Below are positions 23,296-31,224 of a stretch of DNA of 34,831 nt, in pieces. The stretch is from Flavobacteriaceae bacterium (GTDB lineage: Bacteria; Bacteroidota; Bacteroidia; Flavobacteriales; Flavobacteriaceae): assembly GCA_947457105.1 (NCBI GenBank), contig CANGUP010000015.1, positions 1 to 34,831 of the forward strand, read 5' to 3'. The notes beneath the pieces are model-generated. The model had not been told where the DNA came from. It worked only from the letters and a program-made list of their open reading frames with translations, and made no database searches. A program made the translations under genes and the position numbers. Position 1 is the first letter of the stretch. Every line of letters begins with the position of its first letter.

Positions 23296-24384
23296 TTATA
23301 AACGTACACCTATTCCAAACTCCAATGCTTCGGCAAGAAACAGATGGGTTTTTATTGTAAATCCGGCAAAAATTTTATTGGTAATGTAATATTTGATACC
23401 TACTCTATTATAGATAGGTATTTCATTTTTAAGTCGATCATAAACATAATATCCTATTTGAGTTTCAAGTGAAATTCTATTAACAAATAATTCATGTCCA
23501 ACAAAAACTCCAACTCTTTTGTAATCAGTATTTGGATCAATATTTAACTCTGGGTAGGCATTAGATTGATATTTTATAAAATCTTTAAAGCTTGTAGTAA
23601 GAAAAATTTCTGTTCCTAATTGTATGGCACTTTTTCTATTTAGTCTTTTATCAGCATAAACACCTATATGATAAAATGGATGTTGACCACTTCCAATGAC
23701 GGCGCTTTCGTTAACACCAGATCTAAAAACTAAATTGTATTTTATAGGCTCTTTATAATCTGTTTTAACTAAAGCTGAATCAACACTATTGGTTTTTGAT
23801 TTCTCAAAATTGTAATTGATTCCTAGATTTAAACTATAAGTATTTACACCACTATTAGGAGATTTTGTTCTACCATTTGAATAATGTGTGAAAAGAATTC
23901 CTGCTTCAATTCCGAACCTATCAATAATATTTTCTTTTTTGTAGAAAAGCCCAAGATTAGTATTCGCCATTATCTTTGAACCAAAAGCTTTATTCTTACT
24001 ATTTTCGACTTTATCATAAGGTGTAGTAGTAAGCGCAACTCCTTGAGACAAAAGCAACTTTACATTTCTATTCAAAAAATAAAAATTATATAAAGCTCCA
24101 ACTGAATAATTACTTCCTATGTAGGGATTATTAAAATTTTGAAAAAGAAAAAAAGCTCCATACTCTGGATAATTGTAAGCTGCATGCCATTCGCTGTTGC
24201 CATGTGTTTGTTTTACAAAGTCTATCATTGCACCACTTGGATGCCCTTTAAGATGCTCTAAATCTGGAGTATGTGGAAGAACATTACCTCTAAAATAAGT
24301 TACACTTACAGATGGTGTGTCTTGATTATTTTGCGAAAAACAACCTAAAGAAATCAATAATAATAGATAATAAAATCTCCTCAT
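23296..24384 (-). CDS. PagL-like acyloxyacyl hydrolase family outer-membrane protein
   Basis: A 362-residue protein with a signal peptide (MRRFYYLLLLISLGCFSQN) and many amphipathic strands, ending in FGIGVRL. The segment FTHYSNGRTKSPNSGVNTYS corresponds to the PagL (lipid A 3-O-deacylase) active-site strand: the His and Ser of H-x-S-N are present. In PagL the third residue is Glu 14 positions after the His; here that position is Asn. It is also about twice the length of PagL, with an extended C-terminal part. Lipid A deacylation is a reasonable family-level guess, not a demonstrated activity. It heads a likely two-gene unit with the GIN-domain lipoprotein. Confidence 0.8.
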   Translation of the reverse strand: MRRFYYLLLLISLGCFSQNNQDTPSVSVTYFRGNVLPHTPDLEHLKGHPSGAMIDFVKQTHGNSEWHAAYNYPEYGAFFLFQNFNNPYIGSNYSVGALYNFYFLNRNVKLLLSQGVALTTTPYDKVENSKNKAFGSKIMANTNLGLFYKKENIIDRFGIEAGILFTHYSNGRTKSPNSGVNTYSLNLGINYNFEKSKTNSVDSALVKTDYKEPIKYNLVFRSGVNESAVIGSGQHPFYHIGVYADKRLNRKSAIQLGTEIFLTTSFKDFIKYQSNAYPELNIDPNTDYKRVGVFVGHELFVNRISLETQIGYYVYDRLKNEIPIYNRVGIKYYITNKIFAGFTIKTHLFLAEALEFGIGVRL

Positions 24385-24403
24385 CTCAAAAAATTAATTC
24401 GCA

Positions 24404-24411
24404 CAAATATA
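24404..24411 (-). promoter_or_regulatory. Candidate -7 box of the PagL-like gene
   Basis: The minus strand reads TATATTTG, a perfect TAnnTTTG, 19 bases before the ATG at 24384. No -33 TTG at normal spacing. Confidence 0.4.
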
Positions 24412-24483
24412 ACAGAATAAGTTAATGAATTAAATCTTTTCGATTTAGAGTAATTATTGATTTCTTGATTATTCTATCTGTTT

Positions 24484-25440
24484 TTAGAAAATTTCTTTAG
24501 CAATAGCTTTGATGTTTTCAGCTTTTCCCATTGAATAATAATGTAAAACTGGAATTCCTGCTGCAACTAATTCTTTACTTTGCTTAATACACCATTCAAT
24601 ACCAATTTGTTTTACTTGATCATTATCTTTAGCTTTTACAACCGCCATAATCAAATCGTCAGGTAATTCTAAAGAAAAACGGTGCGGTATTAAATTCAAC
24701 TGCTTTTTAGTTGCAATAGGTTTCAAACCTGGTATAATTGGTACTGTAATTCCTGCAGCACGACATTTAGAGACAAAATCAAAGAATTTTTTGTTGTCAA
24801 AAAACATTTGTGTAATAATATAATCGGCTCCGTTTTTTATTTTTTGTTTTAAAAAGTGAATATCACTATCTAAACTTGGTGCTTCCATGTGTTTTTCTGG
24901 ATAACCTGCAACTCCAATACAAAAATTAGTACAAGCTGAATTTTGCAAATCTTCATCCAAATAAATTCCATTATTTAAATTATTGATTTGTAAAACCAAA
25001 TCGGTTGCGTATTCATTACCATCTTTTTCTGGTTTGAAATAAGTTTCGTTTTTTAAAGCGTCTCCTCGAAGTGCAACCACATTGTCAATTCCAAGAAAAT
25101 CTAAATCTATTAGCAGATTTTCGGTATCTTCTTTGGTAAATCCACCACACAAAATATGCGGAATAGCATCAACTGAATATTTATTCTGAATTCCGGCACA
25201 AATACCAACTGTCCCTGGACGTTTTTTTACGATTTTCTTTTGCAAAAGACCACTTGGTAATTCTTTAAATTCATATTCCTCACGATGGTAGGTTACATCA
25301 ATAAATGGAGGTTTGAATTCCATTAAAGGATCGATTCCATCATAAATAAATTGGATATTTTGCCCTTTCAAAGGTGGAAGAATCTCAAAAGAGAATAAGG
25401 GTTTACCTTGAGCGTTTTCTATGTGTTGGGTTACTTTCAT
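24484..25440 (-). CDS. metF: Methylenetetrahydrofolate reductase
   Basis: Flavoenzyme reducing 5,10-methylene-THF to 5-methyl-THF, the methyl donor for methionine synthase. The ATG at 25440 (MKVTQHIENAQGKPLFSFEI) is chosen, giving 318 residues; an upstream ATG at 25515 would add a stretch encoded by a heptamer repeat. Seen: FSFEILPPLKG with the catalytic Glu, FIDVTYHREE, NVVALRGD, CIGVAGYPEKH, ADYIITQMFFD and IPGLKPI, in family order. It is the third gene after metH1-metH2, with an 88-base gap containing repeats. It is probably under the same SAM-I riboswitch, unless the repeat gap breaks the transcript. Confidence 0.96.
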   Translation of the reverse strand: MKVTQHIENAQGKPLFSFEILPPLKGQNIQFIYDGIDPLMEFKPPFIDVTYHREEYEFKELPSGLLQKKIVKKRPGTVGICAGIQNKYSVDAIPHILCGGFTKEDTENLLIDLDFLGIDNVVALRGDALKNETYFKPEKDGNEYATDLVLQINNLNNGIYLDEDLQNSACTNFCIGVAGYPEKHMEAPSLDSDIHFLKQKIKNGADYIITQMFFDNKKFFDFVSKCRAAGITVPIIPGLKPIATKKQLNLIPHRFSLELPDDLIMAVVKAKDNDQVKQIGIEWCIKQSKELVAAGIPVLHYYSMGKAENIKAIAKEIF

Positions 25441-25448
25441 TTTTTTTT

Positions 25449-25476
25449 GGTTGTAGGTTGTAGGTTGTAGGTTGTA
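25449..25476. repeat. Heptanucleotide tandem repeat, four copies
   Basis: GGTTGTA repeated four times without error, then GGTTTGG, between metH2 and metF, just upstream of the metF ATG. The same word occurs singly beside the PELVEG-type core in aroA (about 11993), and a variant (GTTGTCGGTTGG) beside the core in metH2 (about 26133). Copy-number change here would alter the metF leader. Confidence 0.85.
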
Positions 25477-25528
25477 GGTTTGGACTTCTATTACCAAATA
25501 CCTATCACCTACCACCCAAAACCTTTTA

Positions 25529-28213
25529 TTAATCTGCTATATTCGGCGCAAGCCATTTGGTTGCAACTTCTGTTGAAATTCCTCTTCTTTTAGCGTAATC
25601 TATTATTTGATCTTCTTTTATTTTTCCGAGTCCGAAATATTTACTTTCTGGATTTGCAAAATAATATCCCGAAACCGATGCTGCTGGCCACATTGCCATA
25701 CTTTCGGTTAAGGTTACTCCTATTTCTTGTTCTACATTTAAAATTTTCCAAATGGTTGGTTTCTCTAAATGGTCAGGACATGCTGGATAACCTGGTGCTG
25801 GACGAATGCCTTTGTATTCTTCATTAATCAAATCTTGATTACTCAAACTTTCATCAGAAGCATATCCCCAAATTTCTTTTCTGACTTTTAAGTGTAAATA
25901 TTCTGCAAAAGCCTCGGCTAATCTATCGCCAAGAGCTTTTACCAAAATGGAATTATAATCGTCTAATTGTTTTTCAAATTCGGATGCTTTTTCATCTACT
26001 CCAAAACCTGTTGTTACACAAAAAAAGCCTATATAATCTTTAATTCCTGAATCTTTTGGCGCGATAAAATCGGCTAAAGCTATGTTTGGTGCTCCAGCTG
26101 TTTTTTGAGATTGCTGTCTGAGAGTTAGAAAAGTTGTCGGTTGGACTTCTACAAGCTCAGCCTGACAAACCTGTATATCGTCATCATTAATTGTATTTGC
26201 TGGAAAAATTCCTAGAATTCCTTTTGCAGTTAGCCATTTTTCTGAGACTATTTGTTGCAACATTTTTTGAGCATCTTCAAATAAACTTGTGGCTTGTTCA
26301 CCAACAACTTCATCAGTCAAAATCGCTGGATATTTTCCGTGTAATTCCCATGATTGAAAAAATGGTGTCCAATCGATGAAATCTACTAACTCAGAAAGTT
26401 CAACTTCTATGGTTTTTGTTCCAATTAAATTAGGCTTTGATGGTTGAAAATTATCCCAATTTAATTGTAATTTATTCTTACGAGCTTCTTCAATGGAAAG
26501 ATAATTTTTGTCTCGACTTCTGCTTAGATAACCTTCACGAAGTTTATCATATTCTTCTCGAATAGCTTTCACATAAGATTCTTTCGTTTCGGCTTGCAAC
26601 AAATTACTTGCAACAGTTACAGCACGAGAAGCATCGTTAACGTGAACAACAGTTTCTTTATATTCTGGTGCAATTTTTACAGCTGTGTGTGCACGAGAAG
26701 TTGTTGCGCCACCAATCATTATTGGAATTTTGATATTTAATTTATCTAACTCTTTTGCTAGATAAACCATTTCGTCTAATGATGGTGTAATCAATCCGCT
26801 CAATCCGATAATATCTACATTATGTTCAACGGCCGCTTGAATGATTTTTTCTGGTGGAACCATTACTCCTAAATCGATAATTTCAAAGTTATTACAACCT
26901 AAAACTACTGCTACAATATTTTTTCCAATATCATGAACATCACCTTTTACAGTTGCCATCAATACTTTTCCTGCCGAAGATGATTTTCCATCTTTTTGTG
27001 CTTCTATGAATGGAAGTAAATAAGCAACGGCTTTCTTCATAACACGAGCTGATTTTACTACTTGAGGCAAAAACATTTTTCCGCTTCCGAATAAATCGCC
27101 TACAACATTCATTCCGGCCATTAAATTTACTTCGATAACATCAATAGCTTTTTCTGAATTCAATCGTGCTTCTTCAACATCTATTTCTATAAACTCGTCG
27201 ATTCCTTTTACTAATGAATGTGTCAATCGCTCTTGAACAGAACCATTACGCCATTCTTGAATTGCTTTTTCATTTATTTTGAAATCGCCTTTGAAGCTTT
27301 CTGCTAAATCTAATAATCTTTCTGTAGCATCATCTCTTCTATTTAACAAAACATCTTCTACATGCTCTAATAAAATTGGATTGATTTCATCGTAAATCTC
27401 TAACATTTCTGGATTTACAATTCCCATAGTCATACCGTTTTTGATGGCATGATAAAGAAAAGCCGAATGCATTGCTTCACGTACTTTGTCATTTCCACGA
27501 AACGAAAACGAAACATTACTTACACCACCGGAAATGTTGGCATAAGGAAGATTTTCACGAATCCATTTGGTAGCTCTGAAAAAATCTAAAGCATTCAATT
27601 TATGTTCGTCCATTCCAGTTGCTACTGGAAAGATATTTGGGTCAAAAATGATGTCTTGCGCTGGAAAATGAACTTCGTTAACCAAAATATCATAACTCCT
27701 TTTACAGATTTCTATACGTCTTTCATAAGTATCAGCTTGACCTTCTTCATCGAATGCCATTACGATTACAGCTGCACCATATCTTTTTATCAACTTGGCA
27801 TGGTGTACAAAAACTTCTTTTCCTTCTTTAAGTGAAATTGAATTTACAACACCTTTTCCTTGAATAACTTTCAATCCAGCTTCGATTATTTCCCATTTGG
27901 AACTATCAATCATTACTGGAACTCTTGCAATATCGGGTTCGGCCGCAATTAGATTTAAGAACTTGGTCATGGCATAAACGCCATCCAACATTCCTTCATC
28001 CATATTGACATCGATGATTTGTGCGCCACCTTCAACTTGAGCTCTTGCAATATCAAGTGCTTCTTCGTATTTTTCTTCTTTGATTAATCGAAGAAACTTA
28101 CGTGAACCTGTAACATTAGTTCGTTCTCCTACATTAACAAAATTAGTTTCAGGCGTTACGATTAAAGGTTCTAATCCTGATAATTTTAGATATTTATTCT
28201 TTACTTCCGTCAT
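25529..28213 (-). CDS. metH: Methionine synthase, pterin-, cobalamin-binding and activation part
   Basis: C-terminal three modules of B12-dependent methionine synthase, 894 residues from the ATG at 28213. Order: pterin-binding barrel ([16 protein letters not shown], then DVNMDEGML), cobalamin cap helices ([20 protein letters not shown]), cobalamin domain with the cobalt ligand His427 in GDVHDIGKN, and the SAM-binding activation domain with [15 protein letters not shown] and [20 protein letters not shown]. The ATG overlaps the stop of the homocysteine-binding gene by one base, so translation is probably coupled. Together the two parts (329 + 894) match the length of E. coli MetH. The activation domain carries a low-complexity [12 protein letters not shown] encoded by a dispersed repeat (about residues 683-690). 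Confidence 0.96.
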   Translation of the reverse strand: MTEVKNKYLKLSGLEPLIVTPETNFVNVGERTNVTGSRKFLRLIKEEKYEEALDIARAQVEGGAQIIDVNMDEGMLDGVYAMTKFLNLIAAEPDIARVPVMIDSSKWEIIEAGLKVIQGKGVVNSISLKEGKEVFVHHAKLIKRYGAAVIVMAFDEEGQADTYERRIEICKRSYDILVNEVHFPAQDIIFDPNIFPVATGMDEHKLNALDFFRATKWIRENLPYANISGGVSNVSFSFRGNDKVREAMHSAFLYHAIKNGMTMGIVNPEMLEIYDEINPILLEHVEDVLLNRRDDATERLLDLAESFKGDFKINEKAIQEWRNGSVQERLTHSLVKGIDEFIEIDVEEARLNSEKAIDVIEVNLMAGMNVVGDLFGSGKMFLPQVVKSARVMKKAVAYLLPFIEAQKDGKSSSAGKVLMATVKGDVHDIGKNIVAVVLGCNNFEIIDLGVMVPPEKIIQAAVEHNVDIIGLSGLITPSLDEMVYLAKELDKLNIKIPIMIGGATTSRAHTAVKIAPEYKETVVHVNDASRAVTVASNLLQAETKESYVKAIREEYDKLREGYLSRSRDKNYLSIEEARKNKLQLNWDNFQPSKPNLIGTKTIEVELSELVDFIDWTPFFQSWELHGKYPAILTDEVVGEQATSLFEDAQKMLQQIVSEKWLTAKGILGIFPANTINDDDIQVCQAELVEVQPTTFLTLRQQSQKTAGAPNIALADFIAPKDSGIKDYIGFFCVTTGFGVDEKASEFEKQLDDYNSILVKALGDRLAEAFAEYLHLKVRKEIWGYASDESLSNQDLINEEYKGIRPAPGYPACPDHLEKPTIWKILNVEQEIGVTLTESMAMWPAASVSGYYFANPESKYFGLGKIKEDQIIDYAKRRGISTEVATKWLAPNIAD
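26143..26166. repeat. PELVEG-type repeat inside metH2
   Basis: GGACTTCTACAAGCTCAGCC followed by TGAC, with GTTGTCGGTT to its left. Translated in frame on the minus strand as CQAELVEVQ, next to the conserved FLTLRQQS. It is the third copy of the core also found twice in aroA. Confidence 0.72.
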
Positions 28214-29202
28214 TATATTATTTCTAAAATTTGTCTTGGTTTGAATTCTTTGGCAACCTCTGCTATTGCTTTGATATGTTCTGGAGTTGTTCCGCAACAA
28301 CCTCCTATTATATTTATTAAATTATCTTTTAGATATTCTCTAATTAAGGATTGCATTTCTATTGGTGTTTGGTCGTATTGTCCGAATGCATTTGGTAAAC
28401 CTGCGTTTGGATGTGCCGAAATATTTAATTGGGTATTCATTGCCAAACGTTGTAAATACGGTTTTAATTGGTCTGCTCCAAGTGCACAATTGAATCCGAT
28501 GCTTAATAACGGAATATGAGAAATAGATATTAAAAATGCTTCGACCGTTTGACCTGAAAGTGTTCTTCCCGAAGCATCTGTAATTGTGCCTGAAACCATT
28601 ACTGGAATATCTAAATTTCGTTCTTCTTTTACTTCTTCAATAGCGAAAAGTGCTGCTTTTGCATTTAATGTATCAAAAATAGTTTCCACTAATAAAACAT
28701 CGCAACCTCCATCGATTAGAGCTTCTACTTGTTGACGATAAGCAATTTTTAAATCGTCAAACGTTACGGCACGAAATCCAGGATCGTTTACATCTGGAGA
28801 CATGGATGCTGTTCTGTTTGTTGGACCTATTGAACCTGCTACGAAACGAGGTCTGTCTGTGAATTCATCGGCTACTTCTCTGGCAATTTTGGCTGATTCG
28901 TAGTTTAACTCGTAAACCAAATCTTCCATATGGTAGTCGGCCATTCCGATTGTGGTTCCTGAAAAAGTGTTGGTTTCTACGATATCTGCTCCTGCTTGAA
29001 AATACAAACGATGTACTTGTTTTACGGCTTCGGGTTGTGTGATGGAAAGTAAATCGTTGTTTCCTTTTAATGGATATAGAAAATCTTTGAAACGTTCGCC
29101 ACGAAAATCTTCTTCGGAGAAATTGTTGCGTTGTAACATAGTTCCCATTGCTCCGTCTAGAACTAGTATCCTTTCTTTTATTGCTTGGTTTATTTTTGAC
29201 AT
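28213..29202 (-). CDS. Methionine synthase, homocysteine-binding part
   Basis: The homocysteine S-methyltransferase module of B12-dependent methionine synthase, encoded separately: 329 residues. Seen: [35 protein letters not shown], the first zinc Cys in [17 protein letters not shown], and the Cys pair in [18 protein letters not shown]. It pairs with the product of the following gene, which it overlaps by one base (TAATG). A split MetH of this kind is frequent in Bacteroidota. It is the first gene of a likely metH1-metH2-metF operon behind a leader of more than 400 bases that contains a SAM-I riboswitch. Confidence 0.95.
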   Translation of the reverse strand: MSKINQAIKERILVLDGAMGTMLQRNNFSEEDFRGERFKDFLYPLKGNNDLLSITQPEAVKQVHRLYFQAGADIVETNTFSGTTIGMADYHMEDLVYELNYESAKIAREVADEFTDRPRFVAGSIGPTNRTASMSPDVNDPGFRAVTFDDLKIAYRQQVEALIDGGCDVLLVETIFDTLNAKAALFAIEEVKEERNLDIPVMVSGTITDASGRTLSGQTVEAFLISISHIPLLSIGFNCALGADQLKPYLQRLAMNTQLNISAHPNAGLPNAFGQYDQTPIEMQSLIREYLKDNLINIIGGCCGTTPEHIKAIAEVAKEFKPRQILEII

Positions 29203-29211
29203 AATTTATTT

Positions 29212-29275
29212 GCCACGAAGGCGCTAAGTCACTAAGTTATTTTTAATTTCCCGCAAAGGCTCAAAGGCGCTAAGC
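29212..29275. repeat. CCACGAAG-type short repeats, copies 2a and 2b
   Basis: GCCACGAAGGCGCTAAGTC and then ACTAAGTT (29212-29238), and CCCGCAAAGGCTCAAAGGCG with CTAAGC (29250-29275). Same family as 11545 and 31152. They lie in the metH leader, just before the metH1 ATG. Confidence 0.6.
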
Positions 29276-29364
29276 ATATTTTATTTTTAATCATTTTGTA
29301 CATTAAGGTTCATTAAGAAATTGTTCTTTTGGAAACTTAATTTTGCAAAAATGGATAACTAATT

Positions 29365-29433
29365 AGCCCCGATTGTAGCAACTACCATGTAGTGCAAAAG
29401 CGGGATTATGGTTTGCTTAAATGCACAAGCCAT
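29365..29433. repeat. AGCCCCGAT...AGCGGGA structured element in the metH leader
   Basis: AGCCCCGAT at 29365-29373 pairs through CCCG (29368-29371) with CGGG (29401-29404), enclosing a small GTAG/CTAC hairpin. A second hairpin follows: ATGGTTTG (29408-29415) with CAAGCCAT (29426-29433). The frame AGCCCYGAT...AGCRGGA is shared with the larger element at 10153. It sits in the transcribed leader between the SAM-I aptamer and metH1, so it may affect that mRNA. Confidence 0.5.
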
Positions 29434-29486
29434 TCGCTACTTAAGTAATTATGTGTTATTGTGAAAGTTGAGAGAAAATTCTCGTG

Positions 29487-29618
29487 GTTATCTGTTCTTT
29501 ACTTCTGATTTAACAGATGCTGAAATAAAATCAGCATAAAGATAGAATGTAGCACCTTCTACAGTTGTAGGGTTGCTAAGCTTTCATAGAGTCTAATCTC
29601 TCCAGCTTTCGTGATAAC
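29487..29618 (-). promoter_or_regulatory. SAM-I (S-box) riboswitch of the metH operon
   Basis: Read on the minus strand, the S-box core is clear: AAGCTGGAGAGATTAGACTC, then TATGAAAGCTTAGCAACC, then P3 as CTACAACTGTAG, then AAGGTGCTACATTC. P2 forms from AAGCT and AGCTT. P1 pairs GTTATC (plus 29613-29618) with GATAAC (plus 29487-29492), 6 base pairs, with an extra arm (ATGCTGA/TCAGCAT) inserted before the 3' strand of P1, as in flavobacterial S-boxes I recall. SAM binding would lower expression of metH1-metH2-metF. No terminator with a T-run was found after it, so the mode of control is unclear. Confidence 0.88.
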
Positions 29619-29641
29619 AATCAATATTTTTAAGAACACTG

Positions 29642-29672
29642 CAAAGTAATGACATAGAATTTTATTTTGCAA
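29642..29672 (-). promoter_or_regulatory. Promoter of the metH operon
   Basis: The minus strand shows TTG (plus 29670-29672), a 21-base spacer and TACTTTG (plus 29642-29648), one base short of TAnnTTTG. Transcription would begin about 15-20 bases before the SAM-I aptamer. Confidence 0.5.
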
Positions 29673-29736
29673 CTGTTTCTTTAAAATAAATAGCGATAAC
29701 GATTTAGTGAATTTTAAAAAAAAAACTAATAATAAT

Positions 29737-29765
29737 TTGCAATTCAATTTCATTTCATACATTTG
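29737..29765 (+). promoter_or_regulatory. Promoter of metK
   Basis: TTG at 29737-29739, 18-base spacer, TACATTTG at 29758-29765: a full Bacteroidota promoter. It starts about 10 bases before the SAM-II aptamer and leaves a leader of about 130 bases. Confidence 0.68.
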
Positions 29766-29778
29766 CACTCGAAATAAA

Positions 29779-29826
29779 GAGGAAAAATTTGAACTGATTG
29801 CAACCTCGTAAAAAAATGCTAAAGCA
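29779..29826 (+). promoter_or_regulatory. SAM-II riboswitch of metK
   Basis: The plus-strand leader of metK aligns with the SAM-II (SAM-alpha) class. P1 is GAGG (29779-29782) with CCTC (29804-29807). The loop reads ATTTGAACTGATTGCAA, matching the class pattern ATTTAACCGTATTGCA. After P1 come GTAAAAAAATGCTAAA, where GCTAAA (29818-29823) is the pseudoknot strand. SAM-II occurs in Bacteroidota as well as alphaproteobacteria. SAM excess would be expected to reduce metK expression. Recognition is by sequence pattern; no covariance search was run. Confidence 0.82.
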
Positions 29827-29850
29827 GAATACCTTCTTTAGCTTTTACTT
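29818..29850 (+). terminator. Possible terminator-like hairpin after the SAM-II aptamer
   Basis: GCTAAAG (29818-29824) can pair with CTTTAGC (29836-29842), 7 base pairs, 11-base loop, followed by TTTTACTTGC and then a T-rich stretch. The left arm is the pseudoknot strand of the riboswitch, so the two structures exclude each other. The T-run is short, so termination is uncertain. Confidence 0.4.
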
Positions 29851-29901
29851 GCAATTTTTCTTTTTTCTTCACAAAAATTAATTTTAAAAATAAATTATAT
29901 T

Positions 29902-31152
29902 ATGGCTTATTTATTTACGTCAGAGTCAGTGAGTGAAGGACATCCAGACAAAGTTGCTGATCAAATTAGTGATGCGTTAATCGATAACTTTTTAGCATTT
30001 GATGCTGAATCTAAAGTGGCTTGTGAAACTTTGGTTACCACTGGACAAGTAATTCTTGCTGGAGAAGTAAAATCAGATACTTATTTAGATGTTCAAACTA
30101 TTGCTAGAGATGTAATCAAAAAAATTGGTTACACTAAAAGTGATTATATGTTTGAAGCAAATTCTTGTGGTGTTTTATCCGCAATTCATGAGCAATCTGC
30201 TGACATTAATCAAGGAGTTGATAGAGCAAGTAAAGAAGAGCAAGGTGCTGGTGACCAAGGAATGATGTTTGGTTATGCAACTAATGAAACTGAAAACTAT
30301 ATGCCATTAGCTTTGGATATCGCTCACGCTTTATTGATTGAATTGGCAAATATTAGAAGAGAGAATTCTGAGATTACTTACTTACGTCCTGATGCAAAAT
30401 CGCAAGTGACTTTAGAATATTCTGATGATAATAAACCACAAAGAATTGATGCTATTGTAATTTCTACACAACATGATGATTTTGCTGATGAAGCTACTAT
30501 GTTGGCTAAAATTAAAAGTGATTTGATTTCGATTTTGATTCCTAGAATTAAAGCAAAATATCCTCAATATGCTCACTTCTTTAATGATAATATTACTTAC
30601 CATATTAATCCAACTGGAAAATTTGTAATTGGTGGACCTCACGGAGATACTGGTTTGACAGGAAGAAAAATTATTGTTGATACTTATGGTGGAAAAGGTG
30701 CACATGGTGGTGGTGCATTTTCTGGAAAAGACCCAAGTAAAGTGGATCGTTCTGCTGCTTACGCAACAAGACATATTGCTAAAAACTTAGTTGCTGCTGG
30801 ATTATGTGATGAAGTATTAGTTCAAGTTTCTTATGCTATTGGAGTTGCAAAACCTACTTCTATCAACGTAAATACTTATGGAACTTCTAAAGTAAACATG
30901 ACTGATGGAGAAGTTAGTAAAATTGTTGAAGGAATTTTTGACATGCGTCCTTACTTCATTGAGCAACGTTTGAAATTGAGAAACCCAATCTATAGCGAAA
31001 CTGCTGCTTATGGTCACATGGGAAGAAAATCTGAAACGGTAACTAAAACGTTTAAATTGCCAAATGGTGAATCTAAAACGGTTACAGTTGAATTATTTAC
31101 TTGGGAAAAGTTAGATTTTGTAGATAAAGTAAAAGCTGCTTTTGGAATTTAA
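29902..31152 (+). CDS. metK: S-adenosylmethionine synthetase
   Basis: Makes SAM from methionine and ATP. It has 416 residues, longer than the E. coli enzyme and of a length I associate with Bacteroidota MetK. Seen: [20 protein letters not shown] at the N-terminus, [15 protein letters not shown] (about 112-126), [20 protein letters not shown] and [20 protein letters not shown]. The gene is monocistronic: own promoter, SAM-II leader and an intrinsic terminator. It diverges from the metH operon, which produces its substrate, methionine. Confidence 0.98.
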   Translation: MAYLFTSESVSEGHPDKVADQISDALIDNFLAFDAESKVACETLVTTGQVILAGEVKSDTYLDVQTIARDVIKKIGYTKSDYMFEANSCGVLSAIHEQSADINQGVDRASKEEQGAGDQGMMFGYATNETENYMPLALDIAHALLIELANIRRENSEITYLRPDAKSQVTLEYSDDNKPQRIDAIVISTQHDDFADEATMLAKIKSDLISILIPRIKAKYPQYAHFFNDNITYHINPTGKFVIGGPHGDTGLTGRKIIVDTYGGKGAHGGGAFSGKDPSKVDRSAAYATRHIAKNLVAAGLCDEVLVQVSYAIGVAKPTSINVNTYGTSKVNMTDGEVSKIVEGIFDMRPYFIEQRLKLRNPIYSETAAYGHMGRKSETVTKTFKLPNGESKTVTVELFTWEKLDFVDKVKAAFGI

Positions 31153-31190
31153 CCACCAAGACACAAAGTTATATCGCGAAGTTCGCAAAG
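31152..31190. repeat. CCACAAAG-type short repeat, copy 3
   Basis: ACCACCAAGACACAAAGTT followed by ATATCGCGAAGTTCGCAAAG begins at the last base of the metK stop codon and runs into the terminator stem. It is related to 11545 and 29212. Confidence 0.58.
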
Positions 31191-31223
31191 AAAAACCTGA
31201 CTATTTCTAGTCAGGTTTTTTGT
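31191..31223. terminator. Bidirectional intrinsic terminator between metK and the barrel protein gene
   Basis: Perfect 13-base stem, AAAAACCTGACTA (31191-31203) with TAGTCAGGTTTTT (31208-31220), TTTC loop, T-run on plus; the A-run at its left gives a T-run on minus. It serves both convergent genes. Confidence 0.9.
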
Positions 31224-31224
31224 T

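Noticed and set aside
25449..25476. GGTTGTA array as a CRISPR-like repeat
   Set aside because: The copies are contiguous seven-base units with no spacers.
28214..28300. N-terminal extension of metH2 from 28300
   Set aside because: It would overlap the end of metH1 by 88 bases; the TAATG overlap at 28213 is a better coupled start.
29559..29768. A 69-codon minus-strand open frame upstream of the metH operon
   Set aside because: It overlaps the conserved core of the SAM-I riboswitch and its promoter, is rich in Leu/Phe/Lys as expected from AT-rich noncoding DNA, and has no recognisable motif.
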